Notes: generated from the sequence alone by a model not told the origin. DNA of 64,000 nucleotides from Actibacterium mucosum KCTC 23349 (GCF_000647975.1 NZ_JFKE01000004.1:372001-436000); one strand, 5' to 3'. Counted from the first letter of the stretch, positions 54,339 to 63,593 are shown. Translations and numbers: made by a program.

Positions 54339-55043
54339 ATGTCGCTTTCATCCCCGATTTTCGCCCTGAAACGTGAGGCTCGTCAAATTGGGCGTCGCCA
54401 AAACATGCCACTGCACGCGGCGTTAAACGCTGTGGCCCGTCGCGAAGGCTATCGCAGTTGGTCGCATCTTTCAGACAATCAAAAAGCCACTGATCCGCTG
54501 TGGACGCTTTTGAACACAACCGGCGATGGCGGGTTATTCCTGCTGGGTGGAAGACCGGGTCACGGGAAAACTCTGCTGGCACTGCGCCTGCTGGATCAGG
54601 CGGCCCGCAACAGCGGCAATGCCACGTTCTTCACACTGGACTATTCCGTGCCGCAAGTATCCAACCGGTTGGAACCTCTGGGCCTTGCCACACCACCACG
54701 CTTTGACATGGATGTCTCCGACAACATCACGGCGGCCTACGTTGCGGAACAAATGGACGCACAAGGCGGGCCATCCGTGGGTGTAATTGATTACCTGCAA
54801 GTGCTGGATCAAAACCGAAGCACCCCTCCGCTGGCCAACCAGGTACGTGAGTTGGCAAATCACGTTGCCAGAACCCGCGACACAATTGTCGTGTTGTCAC
54901 AGGTCGATCGGCAGTTCGACGCCAAGAATTCGACCATGCCAACCCCCGAGGATATCCGCCAACCCAACCCGTTTGACCTGCAAGCGTTTGACGCAATCGT
55001 GCTGCTGCATAACGACCAGGTGCAAGTGTTCAAGCAGGGTTAG
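54339..55043 (+). CDS. Compact DnaB-like RecA-fold ATPase with N-terminal helical domain
   Basis: A 234-aa protein. Residues 1-46 form a short helical domain (FALKREARQIGRRQ, ALNAVARREGYRSWSHL) resembling the small motif seen at the ends of some Glyoxalase_8-type proteins. Residues 55-234 are a RecA-like ATPase: Walker A GGRPGHGKT at 70-78, FTLDYS at 98-103 in the place of the DnaB FSLEMS motif (Asp101 for Glu), Walker B VGVIDYLQVLD near 147-157, and LSQVDR at 186-191 like the DnaB LSQLNR. It lacks the DnaB N-terminal domain and linker helix, so it is not the replicative helicase. AAGGAG precedes the start. It converges with the ABC exporter gene (four-base overlap). Confidence 0.75.
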   Translation: MSLSSPIFALKREARQIGRRQNMPLHAALNAVARREGYRSWSHLSDNQKATDPLWTLLNTTGDGGLFLLGGRPGHGKTLLALRLLDQAARNSGNATFFTLDYSVPQVSNRLEPLGLATPPRFDMDVSDNITAAYVAEQMDAQGGPSVGVIDYLQVLDQNRSTPPLANQVRELANHVARTRDTIVVLSQVDRQFDAKNSTMPTPEDIRQPNPFDLQAFDAIVLLHNDQVQVFKQG

Positions 55044-56872
55044 GCTGCGGCATCATCCTCGGCCTGCTGGCGGTGCCACAGTGCGCCATAGCGCCCATTG
55101 GCCGCCAGCAGTTCGGCATGGGTGCCGCGCTCGGCCACCACGCCCTCGTGCAGCACCACGATCTCGTCGGCTTCGACAATGGTCGACAACCGGTGCGCAA
55201 TGGACAGAACCGTGCGGCCCTGGCCCATCGCAGCCAGTTCGTGCTGAATCTCGGCCTCGGTCTCGCTGTCCAGCGCGCTGGTGGCCTCGTCCAGCAACAG
55301 GATGGCGGGGTTTTTCAGAATGGTGCGGGCAATGCCGACGCGTTGCTTTTCACCACCCGACAGTTTCAGCCCGCGCTCGCCCACCTTGGTATCAAAACCG
55401 TCGGGCAAGCCTTGGACAAAATCGTAAATCTTAGCGGCCTTCGCGGCCTCTTCGACTTCGGCCCGCGTCGCTTCCGGGCGGCCATAGGCGATGTTGTAAT
55501 AGATCGTATCGTTGAACAGCACCGTGTCCTGCGGCACCACGCCGATGGCGGCGTGCAGGCTGTCTTGCGTCACATCGCGCACATCCTGCTCGTCGATCAG
55601 CAGCGCACCATTGCCCACGTCGTAGAACCGGAACAACAGCCGCCCGATGGTGGATTTGCCCGAACCCGACGCGCCCACCAGGGCCACCGACCCACCCGCC
55701 GGCACCGAGATCGACACGCCTTTCAGGATCGGCCGCGCGTCATCATAGCCAAAGACCACATCCCGCAATTCCACCGCGCCGCCTTTGACAGCCAGCGCGC
55801 CGGCGTCGGGTTTGTCTTGAACCTCGGCCGGCTGGGCCAGCAGGTCGAACATCTCGCCCATATCCACCAGGCTTTGCCGGATCTCGCGGTAGACGGTGCC
55901 CAAAAAATTCAGCGGCTGCGTGATCTGCAACATGTAGGCGTTGACCATCACGAAATCGCCCACCGTCAAGTCACCAGCCTGCACACCCTGCGCAGCCATG
56001 ACCATCACCGCGATCAGGCCGCCGGTGATCAGCGCCGCCTGGCCGAAATTCAGCAGCGCCAGCGAATATGACGTCCGAATAGCGGCGGCTTCATAGCCCT
56101 CCATTGCACTGTCATACCGTTCGGCCTCACGCTTTTCGGCCCCGAAATATTTAACCGTTTCAAAGTTCAGCAGGCTGTCGATGGCTTTCTGGTTCGCATC
56201 GGTGTCCAGATCGTTCATCTGCCGACGGATCTTTACCCGCCATTCGGTCACCGAAAAGGTAAAGCGGACATAAAGGATCACCGTGACCGCCACGACCGCC
56301 AGATACCAGACGTCAAAAAGCACAAAAAAGATCACTGCGACCATCGCCAGTTCCAGGATCAACGGCCCGATCGAGAACAACAAAAAGCGCAGCAGGAACT
56401 CTACACCCTTCACACCGCGCTCGATAATCCGGCTGAGACCTCCGGTTTTGCGGGTGATGTGATAGCGCATCGACAAGCGGTGGATATGGGTAAAGGTCTG
56501 CAATGCCAATTGCCGTAACGCCCGCTGCGCCACCTTGGCAAAGATCGCGTCGCGCAGCTGTTGAAACCCCGAGGTCATGAGCCGTGCCACACCATAGGCC
56601 ACGGTCAAACCAACGGCCCCCATGCCCAGCATCCAAGCCGCATCCGTTGTTCCTTGCCCGGTCAACGCGTCCACGGCGGCCTTGTAAACCAACGGCATGG
56701 CCACCGTGACAGCCTTGGCCAGAAACAGTGCAATCATTGCCAGAACCACGCGGCGTTTTACCCAAGGCATATGGGCAGGCCACAGGTAGGGCGCGACCTT
56801 ACGCAAAGTGCGCACAGCGCGCCCGCGTTCCAGAGTTGAGATATCGGCAGTGGTCGGGCGGCGGGGCGACAT
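55040..56872 (-). CDS. Atm1-type ABC exporter (fused TMD-NBD)
   Basis: A 610-aa half-transporter. The six-helix membrane domain (about 30-330) includes the Atm1-like GVEFLLRFLLFSIGPLILEL and KAIDSLLNFETVKYF. The ATPase domain has Walker A GASGSGKST and signature LKLSGGEKQRVGIARTI. Atm1 homologues in alphaproteobacteria export glutathione-linked sulphur or metal compounds and protect from heavy metals. It is a single gene; the VOC gene lies upstream on the same strand. Confidence 0.9.
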   Translation of the reverse strand: MSPRRPTTADISTLERGRAVRTLRKVAPYLWPAHMPWVKRRVVLAMIALFLAKAVTVAMPLVYKAAVDALTGQGTTDAAWMLGMGAVGLTVAYGVARLMTSGFQQLRDAIFAKVAQRALRQLALQTFTHIHRLSMRYHITRKTGGLSRIIERGVKGVEFLLRFLLFSIGPLILELAMVAVIFFVLFDVWYLAVVAVTVILYVRFTFSVTEWRVKIRRQMNDLDTDANQKAIDSLLNFETVKYFGAEKREAERYDSAMEGYEAAAIRTSYSLALLNFGQAALITGGLIAVMVMAAQGVQAGDLTVGDFVMVNAYMLQITQPLNFLGTVYREIRQSLVDMGEMFDLLAQPAEVQDKPDAGALAVKGGAVELRDVVFGYDDARPILKGVSISVPAGGSVALVGASGSGKSTIGRLLFRFYDVGNGALLIDEQDVRDVTQDSLHAAIGVVPQDTVLFNDTIYYNIAYGRPEATRAEVEEAAKAAKIYDFVQGLPDGFDTKVGERGLKLSGGEKQRVGIARTILKNPAILLLDEATSALDSETEAEIQHELAAMGQGRTVLSIAHRLSTIVEADEIVVLHEGVVAERGTHAELLAANGRYGALWHRQQAEDDAAA

Positions 56873-56925
56873 GGCCTCTCCTTTTAGGTCAGTTCTTCGC
56901 AGCTAGGCGCAGTGCCGCCAGAAGG

Positions 56926-57306
56926 TCAACCACCCTGCAGCCGCCAGGGTGGGAAACGGCGATCGGGCCCTGCGTTGAACAGGCATAATTCGTGCCCGTC
57001 AGGATCGCGAAATCGCGCCTCCGCCCAACGCCAATTCTGTGCGGTAGGCGGGGTATCAAAAACAATGCCATTTCCGGTCAGTTCGGCGTGTCGGGCCGCC
57101 AGATCGGCCACCTCGAAATACAACACCGTTCCGCCGACGCGCGGGTGTGCTGCGTGGTGCAGCGAAAACGTGGTGCTGCCGATGGGCATTTCGAAGCGGG
57201 CATAGCGGTCTTTGGCCCGCACAATCAAGTGCAGGCCGATTTTTCGATAAAATTCAATGCTTTGATCAAGGTCACTGACCTCGATCGTGATCTGGTTCAA
57301 ATCCAT
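56926..57306 (-). CDS. VOC (glyoxalase/bleomycin-resistance) family protein
   Basis: A 126-aa protein with two beta-alpha-beta-beta-beta units: MDLNQITIEVSDLDQSIEFY at the start and RFRDPDGHELCLF near the end. Metal ligands of the VOC fold may be among the His and Glu residues, including HELCLF. The start is ATG 57306, with GAGG upstream; earlier in-frame codons extend beyond the family. It is 53 bases upstream of the ABC exporter gene on the same strand. Activity unknown. Confidence 0.88.
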   Translation of the reverse strand: MDLNQITIEVSDLDQSIEFYRKIGLHLIVRAKDRYARFEMPIGSTTFSLHHAAHPRVGGTVLYFEVADLAARHAELTGNGIVFDTPPTAQNWRWAEARFRDPDGHELCLFNAGPDRRFPPWRLQGG

Positions 57307-57377
57307 GTTGCGCCTCGGAATAGAAAACGATGCGCGACGGTCTACACCCTCAAGTTCGGTTGAGGTCAATCGGTAAT

Positions 57378-59264
57378 CTATTCGGCCCCAGGCACGCGGA
57401 AGATTTGCCCCGGATAGATCAGGTCAGGGTCGCGGATTTGCGCCTTGTTGGCTTCGTAAACCGCCACGTATTGCACCCCATCCCCATAGTTTTCACGCGC
57501 AATCGCCCACAGCGTAAAGCCCGGCTGCACCGTTACAACGGCCACGCCAGATTGGTTCGGGCGCGCCTTCAAAGCATTGGCAGCCGCCAAGGCGGCGGGT
57601 TCTTCCCGTTTGAATGGCGTCTCAAATCGCGAAGTCACGTCACCTTCGCCATTCAGTTGATCCACCCGCAATGTATAAAGGCCAGGCGCAATATCGCTGC
57701 TCTTGCTGGACCAACGGCCATCCAGACCAATCTCTTCGGTCGCCAGTGCCTTGTTGTTCAGATAAAGGCGTACGAAATTCTCGGCTGCACCCCGGCCGGT
57801 CAGGTTCACACCGCCGTCCTCGGAATACGAGATTGCATCGACAACCACTTCCTGAACAATCTCACGCGCGGTTGCATTGCCCGCCTGTGGCAACACCCGC
57901 ACGCCGGATTTGTCGGCGATAATGACCGACGGGCCCCGTTCGGGCACGGTCTCGGCAGGTGCATTGGTTGGGGCACTAGGCGCTTCAGCGACCACGGCGG
58001 GGGCAGCTTCTGGCGCTTCTTGTGCGGCTTGCGCCGGGTCCGCTGCGACGGTTTCAACCTCGTCGGGGACTGCGGGCTGATCAACTGCGGTTTCCGGCGC
58101 TGCGGGTGCTTCGGCAACAGCTTGGGGGGCGTTGGGCTCCACCACTTCCTCGGCAACTTGCGCAGGATCTTCTACCGGTGCCGGGGTCGTATCCGGCTGA
58201 ACCGTTTCGTCGCGGACCACCTGTTCGACCGGAGTTTCCGGGGTATTTGCCGTTTCAGAAACCGGAGATTCGGCAGCAGGCACGGCGGTCGCTACTTGCG
58301 GCGCGTCCGCCTCTGGCGCGGCTTGTTCGCCTTGCGGAGGCTCGGCCGGCGCGGTCGCCACTCTCGGATCCGCGGTTACGTCGCCGGTGCCGGGGTTATC
58401 TGGTGCCCCGGAAGTGCCAGGTTTCGATGTCGCGCCAGTCGGGCCACCTGCAACGGGAACCTGACCCGGCTGCGCCTCTGGTGGTACGGCCGCGGTTTCA
58501 TCCGGAACGGTGTCGGTTGCATTGGGCGCTGTGCCGTCAGGCAATTCGGCAACGATGACCTCCTCTGCCGGGGTTTCTTCGGCGGGAACCTCCGTTGCTG
58601 GGGCTTCTTCAACGGGAGCTTCGTCTGCTGGGGCTTCGTCTGCAGGGGCTTCTTCAACGGGAGTTTCCGCTTGCGCTATGGCTTCCGGTTCTGCGGCGGT
58701 TTCCACTTCGGGAACGGGTTCCACTTCAGCAGGGGCTTCGGCAACAACGACCGGTGCGACACCCTCGATAATCACGAAAGATTCGGATTGAATCACGTCC
58801 CCTGCCTTTGTCGACATCGACAAGGTAAGCAGGCGCGGCTCGGGGCTGGGCAGCAGGTCGAACAGGGCAACAAATTTGCCGGCACGATCCGCAGGTGTCT
58901 CGAAAACGCCATTGCCGTCTACCAAGATTTCCACAAGCGCTTCGGGTTCGGCGGCGCCCGCAACCAAGGCATCGCCGTCGGGTTCGATCCGCACCACGTC
59001 AAAAGTCGGCGCAACTGGCTGCGGCGGTTCTTCGGCAACCTCTGGCTCGGCCTCTTGTTCCGGCTCTGTCTGGGCAGTTTCAGGTTCTGCCGGAGCGGCC
59101 GGCTCTGCGGCGGGTGCAGGCTCGGACACCGGCGGTGCCACGACCACCTCTTCTGGTTGCGGGCGCATCTGATACAGGCCATAGCCCAAAGCGCCCGCCG
59201 CAGCGACCGCAACGGCACCAACCGCAACTTGCCCAGTTGTTCCGAGATTTGCCAAAAACTTCAT
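57378..59264 (-). CDS. LysM domain protein with long Pro/Ala/Glu linker
   Basis: A 628-aa protein. An N-terminal anchor (about 10-30) and an acidic Pro/Ala/Glu region come first, then a short globular domain (about 85-170, VRIEPDGDALVAGAAEPEAL). A long low-complexity linker (about 175-410) contains repeated VEEAPADEAPADEAPVEEAP-type units. A second small domain (about 430-520) is followed by a LysM at about 578-625 (PGFTLWAIARENYGDG, PDLIYPGQIFRVP). It probably spans from the inner membrane to peptidoglycan. The antisense open frame at 57330-59354 is a shadow. Confidence 0.88.
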   Translation of the reverse strand: MKFLANLGTTGQVAVGAVAVAAAGALGYGLYQMRPQPEEVVVAPPVSEPAPAAEPAAPAEPETAQTEPEQEAEPEVAEEPPQPVAPTFDVVRIEPDGDALVAGAAEPEALVEILVDGNGVFETPADRAGKFVALFDLLPSPEPRLLTLSMSTKAGDVIQSESFVIIEGVAPVVVAEAPAEVEPVPEVETAAEPEAIAQAETPVEEAPADEAPADEAPVEEAPATEVPAEETPAEEVIVAELPDGTAPNATDTVPDETAAVPPEAQPGQVPVAGGPTGATSKPGTSGAPDNPGTGDVTADPRVATAPAEPPQGEQAAPEADAPQVATAVPAAESPVSETANTPETPVEQVVRDETVQPDTTPAPVEDPAQVAEEVVEPNAPQAVAEAPAAPETAVDQPAVPDEVETVAADPAQAAQEAPEAAPAVVAEAPSAPTNAPAETVPERGPSVIIADKSGVRVLPQAGNATAREIVQEVVVDAISYSEDGGVNLTGRGAAENFVRLYLNNKALATEEIGLDGRWSSKSSDIAPGLYTLRVDQLNGEGDVTSRFETPFKREEPAALAAANALKARPNQSGVAVVTVQPGFTLWAIARENYGDGVQYVAVYEANKAQIRDPDLIYPGQIFRVPGAE

Positions 59265-59363
59265 ATATTACATCCCCTTGCACACCCGATCCCCTCGGGC
59301 CCGCTTGCGGGACCATATCAACACCGCTATCAGGGGTCCAGAACCCCCGGTTAAGAGGCCAAA

Positions 59364-59915
59364 ATGCCTGATCAAATGCTCTCGATTTGCGTGTTTTGTG
59401 GCTCACGCGCAGGTAATCGCCCGGAATATGGAACCGACGCCGATGATTTGGGTCGCGCATTGGCAGCCGCGGGGATGCGCCTTGTCTACGGCGCCGGCGA
59501 TGTCGGCCTGATGGGCCGCGTGGCACGCGCCGCCCAACAGGCCGGCGGCAACACCTTTGGGGTGATTCCGGTGCACCTGTTCAAAAAAGAGGTTGGCAAA
59601 CGCGACCTTTCGACCTTTGTCGTCACCGAGAACATGCATGAGCGCAAGAAGGTCATGTACATGAACTCGGACGCGATTGTCATGTTGCCCGGTGGTGCCG
59701 GCTCATTGGACGAGTTCTTTGAAGTGCTGACATGGCGCCAACTGGGCCTGCATAACAAGCCGATCCTGTTGATGAATACACAAGGATATTGGGATCCGCT
59801 GCTGGCGCTGATGGATCACTATATAAACGAAGGCTTTGCCGAGGCAGATATGCGCGGCTTCGTTCAGGAATTCGCAACCGTCCCTGAGCTCATGACGGCC
59901 TTGAAGGCCACATGA
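59364..59915 (+). CDS. LOG-family (cytokinin riboside phosphoribohydrolase-like) protein
   Basis: A 183-aa TIGR00730-type protein with SICVFCGSRAGN at the start and the family motif here as PGGAGSLDEFFE, where the common GGxGTxxE shows Ser for Thr. ENMHERKKVMYMNSDAIV is also conserved. LOG proteins cleave the ribose-phosphate from N6-modified AMP. It lies 99 bases from the divergent LysM gene. Confidence 0.9.
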   Translation: MPDQMLSICVFCGSRAGNRPEYGTDADDLGRALAAAGMRLVYGAGDVGLMGRVARAAQQAGGNTFGVIPVHLFKKEVGKRDLSTFVVTENMHERKKVMYMNSDAIVMLPGGAGSLDEFFEVLTWRQLGLHNKPILLMNTQGYWDPLLALMDHYINEGFAEADMRGFVQEFATVPELMTALKAT

Positions 59916-59952
59916 CACCCGCTGTTTGCCTGCGGATCGAAAACCAAAGGTG

Positions 59953-59976
59953 ATGTGAGGGGCCACAACCCCTCAC
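59953..59976. terminator. Stem-loop between the LOG gene and sodB
   Basis: The 9-bp stem TGTGAGGGG / CCCCTCACA with loop CCACAA lies between the two convergent stops. T-runs are weak on both sides, so it may end either transcript. Confidence 0.6.
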
Positions 59977-59988
59977 ACCGAAATTCGC

Positions 59989-60588
59989 TTACAGGCGCGA
60001 GGCCACGTTTTCCCAGTTCACCAGTTTGTCGAGGAAGTTCGACAGATAAGCCGGGCGCTTGTTGCGGAAGTCGATGTAGTAGGAATGCTCCCACACGTCG
60101 CAGCCCAACAGTGCGGTCTGACCAAAGCACAGCGGGTTCACGCCATTTTCGGTCTTGGTCACTTTCAGGCTGCCATCGGCGTCTTTCACCAGCCAGCACC
60201 AGCCCGAGCCAAACTGACCGGCGCCTGCAGCGGAAAATTCCTGCTTGAATGCGTCAACCGAACCAAAGCTTTCGGTGATGGCAGCTTCCAGCTCGCCGGG
60301 CATTGCGTTGCCATCCGGGCCCATCATCTCCCAGAACTGAACGTGGTTCCAGTGCTGCGAGGCGTTATTGAAAATGCCGTTCTGGGCAACAGCGCCGGCC
60401 TGGTAAGTGCCGGTGATGATGTCTTCCAGCGCGGCGTTTTCCCACTCGGTGCCCGCGATCAGCTTGTTGCCATTGTCCACATAGGCCTTGTGGTGCAGGT
60501 CGTGGTGAAATTCCAGCGTTTCAGCCGACATGCCGGCATCGGCCAGCGCATCATGGGCGTAGGGAAGATCGGGAAGTTCAAAAGCCAT
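59989..60588 (-). CDS. sodB: Iron superoxide dismutase
   Basis: A 199-aa cytosolic Fe-type dismutase. His ligands are seen in LEFHHDLHH and NASQHWNH; the Asp and last His are in CDVWEHSYYIDF. Gln in the first position (NNASQHWNH) and Phe-Gly at GQFGSGW point to the iron rather than manganese type. The start is ATG 60588 (MAFELPDLPYA), and the longer open frame is not supported. Single gene. Confidence 0.95.
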   Translation of the reverse strand: MAFELPDLPYAHDALADAGMSAETLEFHHDLHHKAYVDNGNKLIAGTEWENAALEDIITGTYQAGAVAQNGIFNNASQHWNHVQFWEMMGPDGNAMPGELEAAITESFGSVDAFKQEFSAAGAGQFGSGWCWLVKDADGSLKVTKTENGVNPLCFGQTALLGCDVWEHSYYIDFRNKRPAYLSNFLDKLVNWENVASRL

Positions 60589-60784
60589 GTCGGGGCTCCC
60601 TGTTCGTCTGAAGGTTACGCAGGATAACTGCGGTGCCGGGGGCGGCGCGTCAAGCCCTATGGGCCCGCCATAAGCGATCCCCGGCCCAGAACCACACGAA
60701 AATGCGACCTCTGGCCGCCGTGCGCCCTCTTTCGTTGCGTTGCGAAAAAGCATAGACCAAGGCGACAAGGAAAGCGGAGCGCGC

Positions 60785-62011
60785 ATGGAATTCTGGCTGG
60801 TGGCAACAGGTTTGGTGGCAATCGTGGCGATCAGCCTGATCGTGGCGCTGATGCGGGGCCGCCCCGTGGGCACCGATACTGCGCCCGACATGCAGGTTTA
60901 CAAAGACCAACTGTCCGAGATTCAGCGCGATCTTGATCGTGGTGTGCTGAACGAGACCGAAGCCGAACGCACCCGGGTCGAAATCGCGCGCCGTGCACTG
61001 GAGGCAGACAAGGCCGCGCAAGCAATGTCGGCAGGGGCCGCCCTGCCCCGTCCCGTGACACTGGGCCTGTCGGTGCTGGTCTTGATGGTGTTAATCGGCG
61101 GCACCGGGGCTGTGTACTGGCAACTTGGCGCACCGGGCTATGCGGACCTGCCCCTTGAGATTCGCAAAGCGTCGGCAGAAGAACGCCGTGCGACACGCAT
61201 GAGCCAGGCCGAGGCCGAAGCGCAGTTGCCTCCGGCCCCGCTGATCACCCCCGAGGACCCTGATACTGCTGCGCTGATCAAACAGTTGCGCGACGTAGTC
61301 GCCGAACGTCCCGATGACGAACGTGGCCTGACCTTGCTGGCCGGTTACGAGGGCTGGTTGGGGAATTTCAAAGCGGCCTACACCGCAATTGGTCAGGTGA
61401 TCCTTATCCGTGGAGACGAGGCCCAGGCCGAAGACTATGTCGCCCTGACCGAGATGATGGTGCAGGCCGCGGGTGGCTATGTCTCGCCCGAGGCTGAGGC
61501 CGCGATAGAACAGGTGCTGGCGCGCGACCCGAATAACGGCGCGGCCCGTTATTTTCTTGGCCTGATGTACGCGCAGAACGACCGTCCGGATGTCGCCTTT
61601 CGGCTGTGGCGTATTCTGCTGAACGAAAGCACGCCACAGGCCCCATGGTATCCGGTGCTGATCTCGGAGTTGCCTGGCCTGGCCGAAGCTGCAGGGGCGC
61701 GTTTCACCCCGCCGCAAGAGGCAAGCTCTGCTCCTGGGCCGTCTGCCGAAGATATGGCCGCCGCAGCCGAGATGGCCCCCGAAGATCGCGAGGCGATGAT
61801 CCGCGGAATGGTGGAAGGTCTGGCCGATGAGTTGGCCACACAGGGCGGCCCAGCGGACAAATGGGCACGCCTTATCCGTGCCTTGGGTGTTCTGGGGGAG
61901 ACCGATCGTGCGCAGGCAATTTACGAAGAGGCCCTGAGTGTATTTGCCGGTCAGGACTCAGATATTGGTCAGTTGACCACGGCGGCCCAGTCCATCGGAC
62001 TCGCCGAATGA
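60785..62011 (+). CDS. ccmI: Cytochrome c biogenesis protein CcmI
   Basis: A 408-aa protein with two membrane helices (about 5-21 and 92-110), a cytosolic leucine-zipper-like loop VYKDQLSEIQRDLDRGVLNETEAERTRVE between them, and a periplasmic TPR domain. CcmI delivers apocytochrome c to the heme ligation complex in Rhodobacter. It starts at ATG 60785, overlaps ruvX by four bases, and lies outside a ccm cluster, as is common in this group. Confidence 0.9.
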   Translation: MEFWLVATGLVAIVAISLIVALMRGRPVGTDTAPDMQVYKDQLSEIQRDLDRGVLNETEAERTRVEIARRALEADKAAQAMSAGAALPRPVTLGLSVLVLMVLIGGTGAVYWQLGAPGYADLPLEIRKASAEERRATRMSQAEAEAQLPPAPLITPEDPDTAALIKQLRDVVAERPDDERGLTLLAGYEGWLGNFKAAYTAIGQVILIRGDEAQAEDYVALTEMMVQAAGGYVSPEAEAAIEQVLARDPNNGAARYFLGLMYAQNDRPDVAFRLWRILLNESTPQAPWYPVLISELPGLAEAAGARFTPPQEASSAPGPSAEDMAAAAEMAPEDREAMIRGMVEGLADELATQGGPADKWARLIRALGVLGETDRAQAIYEEALSVFAGQDSDIGQLTTAAQSIGLAE

Positions 62012-62487
62012 ACGTGTATGAGACTGCCGAAGACTTTCTGGCCGCCCTGCCCCCCACCGGCGCATTGATGGGGTTGGATCTGGGTACAAAGACCATCGGG
62101 GTTGCGGTCTCGGACGGGCTGCGTGGGGTTGCGACCCCGTTGGAAACCGTCAAACGCAAGAAATTTGGCGTTGATGCCGCGCGATTGCTGGACATTGCCA
62201 TGGATCGCACTGTTACGGGTGTTGTATTGGGCCTGCCGCGCAACATGGACGGCTCGGAAGGTCCTCGGTGCCAATCAACCCGCGCCTTTGCGCGCAACCT
62301 GTCGGGCCTGACCGATCTGCCCATCGGGTTCTGGGATGAACGCCTCTCCACCGTCGCCGCCGAACGCGCCTTGCTTGAGGCCGACACATCGCGCCGCCGC
62401 CGCGCCGAGGTGATCGACCACGTGGCGGCCGGTTACATCCTGCAAGGCGTGCTGGACCGCGCCCGCCATATCGGGGCCGCCCAATGA
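62008..62487 (+). CDS. ruvX: Putative pre-16S rRNA nuclease / Holliday junction resolvase-like protein
   Basis: A 159-aa RNase H-fold YqgF protein with GLDLGTKTIGVAVSD at residues 22-36, GLPRNMDGSEGP near 75-86 and the acidic WDERLSTVAAE near 108-118. YqgF processes the 5' end of 16S rRNA. Starts within ccmI and ends within the DUF1289 gene. Confidence 0.94.
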   Translation: MNVYETAEDFLAALPPTGALMGLDLGTKTIGVAVSDGLRGVATPLETVKRKKFGVDAARLLDIAMDRTVTGVVLGLPRNMDGSEGPRCQSTRAFARNLSGLTDLPIGFWDERLSTVAAERALLEADTSRRRRAEVIDHVAAGYILQGVLDRARHIGAAQ

Positions 62488-62705
62488 CCGACGAGATCTG
62501 GAAGCGCGACGAAATCGCCTCGCCCTGTGTCAACCTGTGCACCATCCACCCCGCCGAACGGATTTGCATAGGATGTTATCGGTCGATCGACGAGATCACC
62601 GAATGGTCGCGCTACACGCCCGAAAGACGCGCGGAACTGATGGAAGAACTGCCCAACCGCGCCAGCCGCCTTAAAAAACGCCGCGGCGGGCGCAAGGGGC
62701 GTTAG
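62484..62705 (+). CDS. DUF1289 family protein
   Basis: A 73-aa protein with four spaced cysteines: SPCVNLCTIHPAERICIGCYRS at residues 14-35 (split here: SPCVNLC and RICIGCYRS). The C4 arrangement suggests a small metal-binding protein. The C-terminus is basic (RLKKRRGGRKGR). It overlaps ruvX and converges with the TauE/SafE gene by four bases. Function unknown. Confidence 0.9.
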   Translation: MTDEIWKRDEIASPCVNLCTIHPAERICIGCYRSIDEITEWSRYTPERRAELMEELPNRASRLKKRRGGRKGR

Positions 62706-63526
62706 GCGGCCAAAAGCTCGCGCAGCATGTTCAGCGCCACCAGCATCAAAAACAGAGCAAAGACCCGGCGCAGCGGCTTTGGATCCATCGCATGGGCCAG
62801 TTTTGCGCCCAGTGGCGCGGTGATCAGTGTCATCGAGATCACGATCAGGAAGGCCGGAATGTTGACCGCGCCGATGGTTAGCGGCGGGCGCATCTCGGCC
62901 GGGATATCGACCAGCAAGAACCCCAGAACCGACGGCACCGCCAGCACCACCCCAAACCCCGCCGCCGTCGCCACGGCCCGGTGGATCGGATAGGCGCACA
63001 GCGTCATGGTGGGCACCGCCAACGAGCCGCCGCCGATGCCCAAGAGCACCGACAACAGGCCGATGGCGGTTGAGACCCCCCACCGCACGCCACCGCCCGG
63101 CATCGCCGATGCCAGCCGCCAATTGGGGTTGCCAAACGCCATATAGAGGCCGATCACAATGCCCAGCGTGCCAAACAACGCCTGCAACGCCGAACTGTCC
63201 AGCCGCGTGGCCACGGCCACCCCCAGCAGCGCCCCGATCACGATACCCGGCGACCAGCGGCGCAGTACGTCCCAATCCACCGCGCCTTTGCGGTTGTGGC
63301 TCATCACCGACCGCAGCGAGGTCACGATGATCGTGGCCAATGACGTGGCCAGGCAGATCTGCATCACGTAATCGCCGCCATAGCCCAGCGCGCTGAACGT
63401 ATAGAAAAACGCGGGCACCAGAACGATACCGCCCCCAACTCCCAACAGTCCAGCAAGCACCCCGGCGAAGGCGCCGATGGCCAGCATAATGGCAACGATT
63501 GGCAGTAGGGTCGTCAATTCCGGCAT
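62702..63526 (-). CDS. TauE/SafE (TSUP) family anion permease
   Basis: A 274-aa protein with seven to eight hydrophobic segments and the family motif GVLAGLLGVGGGIVLVP near the N-terminus, repeated in the second half as LLGIGGGSLAVPTMTL. These permeases move sulphite, sulphonates or related anions. The substrate is not indicated by neighbours. A palindrome lies in its upstream region. Confidence 0.9.
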   Translation of the reverse strand: MPELTTLLPIVAIMLAIGAFAGVLAGLLGVGGGIVLVPAFFYTFSALGYGGDYVMQICLATSLATIIVTSLRSVMSHNRKGAVDWDVLRRWSPGIVIGALLGVAVATRLDSSALQALFGTLGIVIGLYMAFGNPNWRLASAMPGGGVRWGVSTAIGLLSVLLGIGGGSLAVPTMTLCAYPIHRAVATAAGFGVVLAVPSVLGFLLVDIPAEMRPPLTIGAVNIPAFLIVISMTLITAPLGAKLAHAMDPKPLRRVFALFLMLVALNMLRELLAA

Positions 63527-63593
63527 CTGGGCCTCCGTGCGATTGCCTGGCCGCGATATCTGGAAACGGGTGGGTTTTCAACTGCCCGGCACA

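Noticed and set aside
54339-55043. Replicative helicase DnaB
   Set aside because: At 234 aa it lacks the N-terminal domain and linker helix and has Asp for the catalytic Glu, so it is only DnaB-like.
57330-59354. 674-aa plus-strand open frame rich in Arg, Gly and Phe
   Set aside because: It is the complement of the LysM gene, whose low-complexity Glu/Ala/Pro codons give a long antisense frame; it has no domain and unlikely composition.
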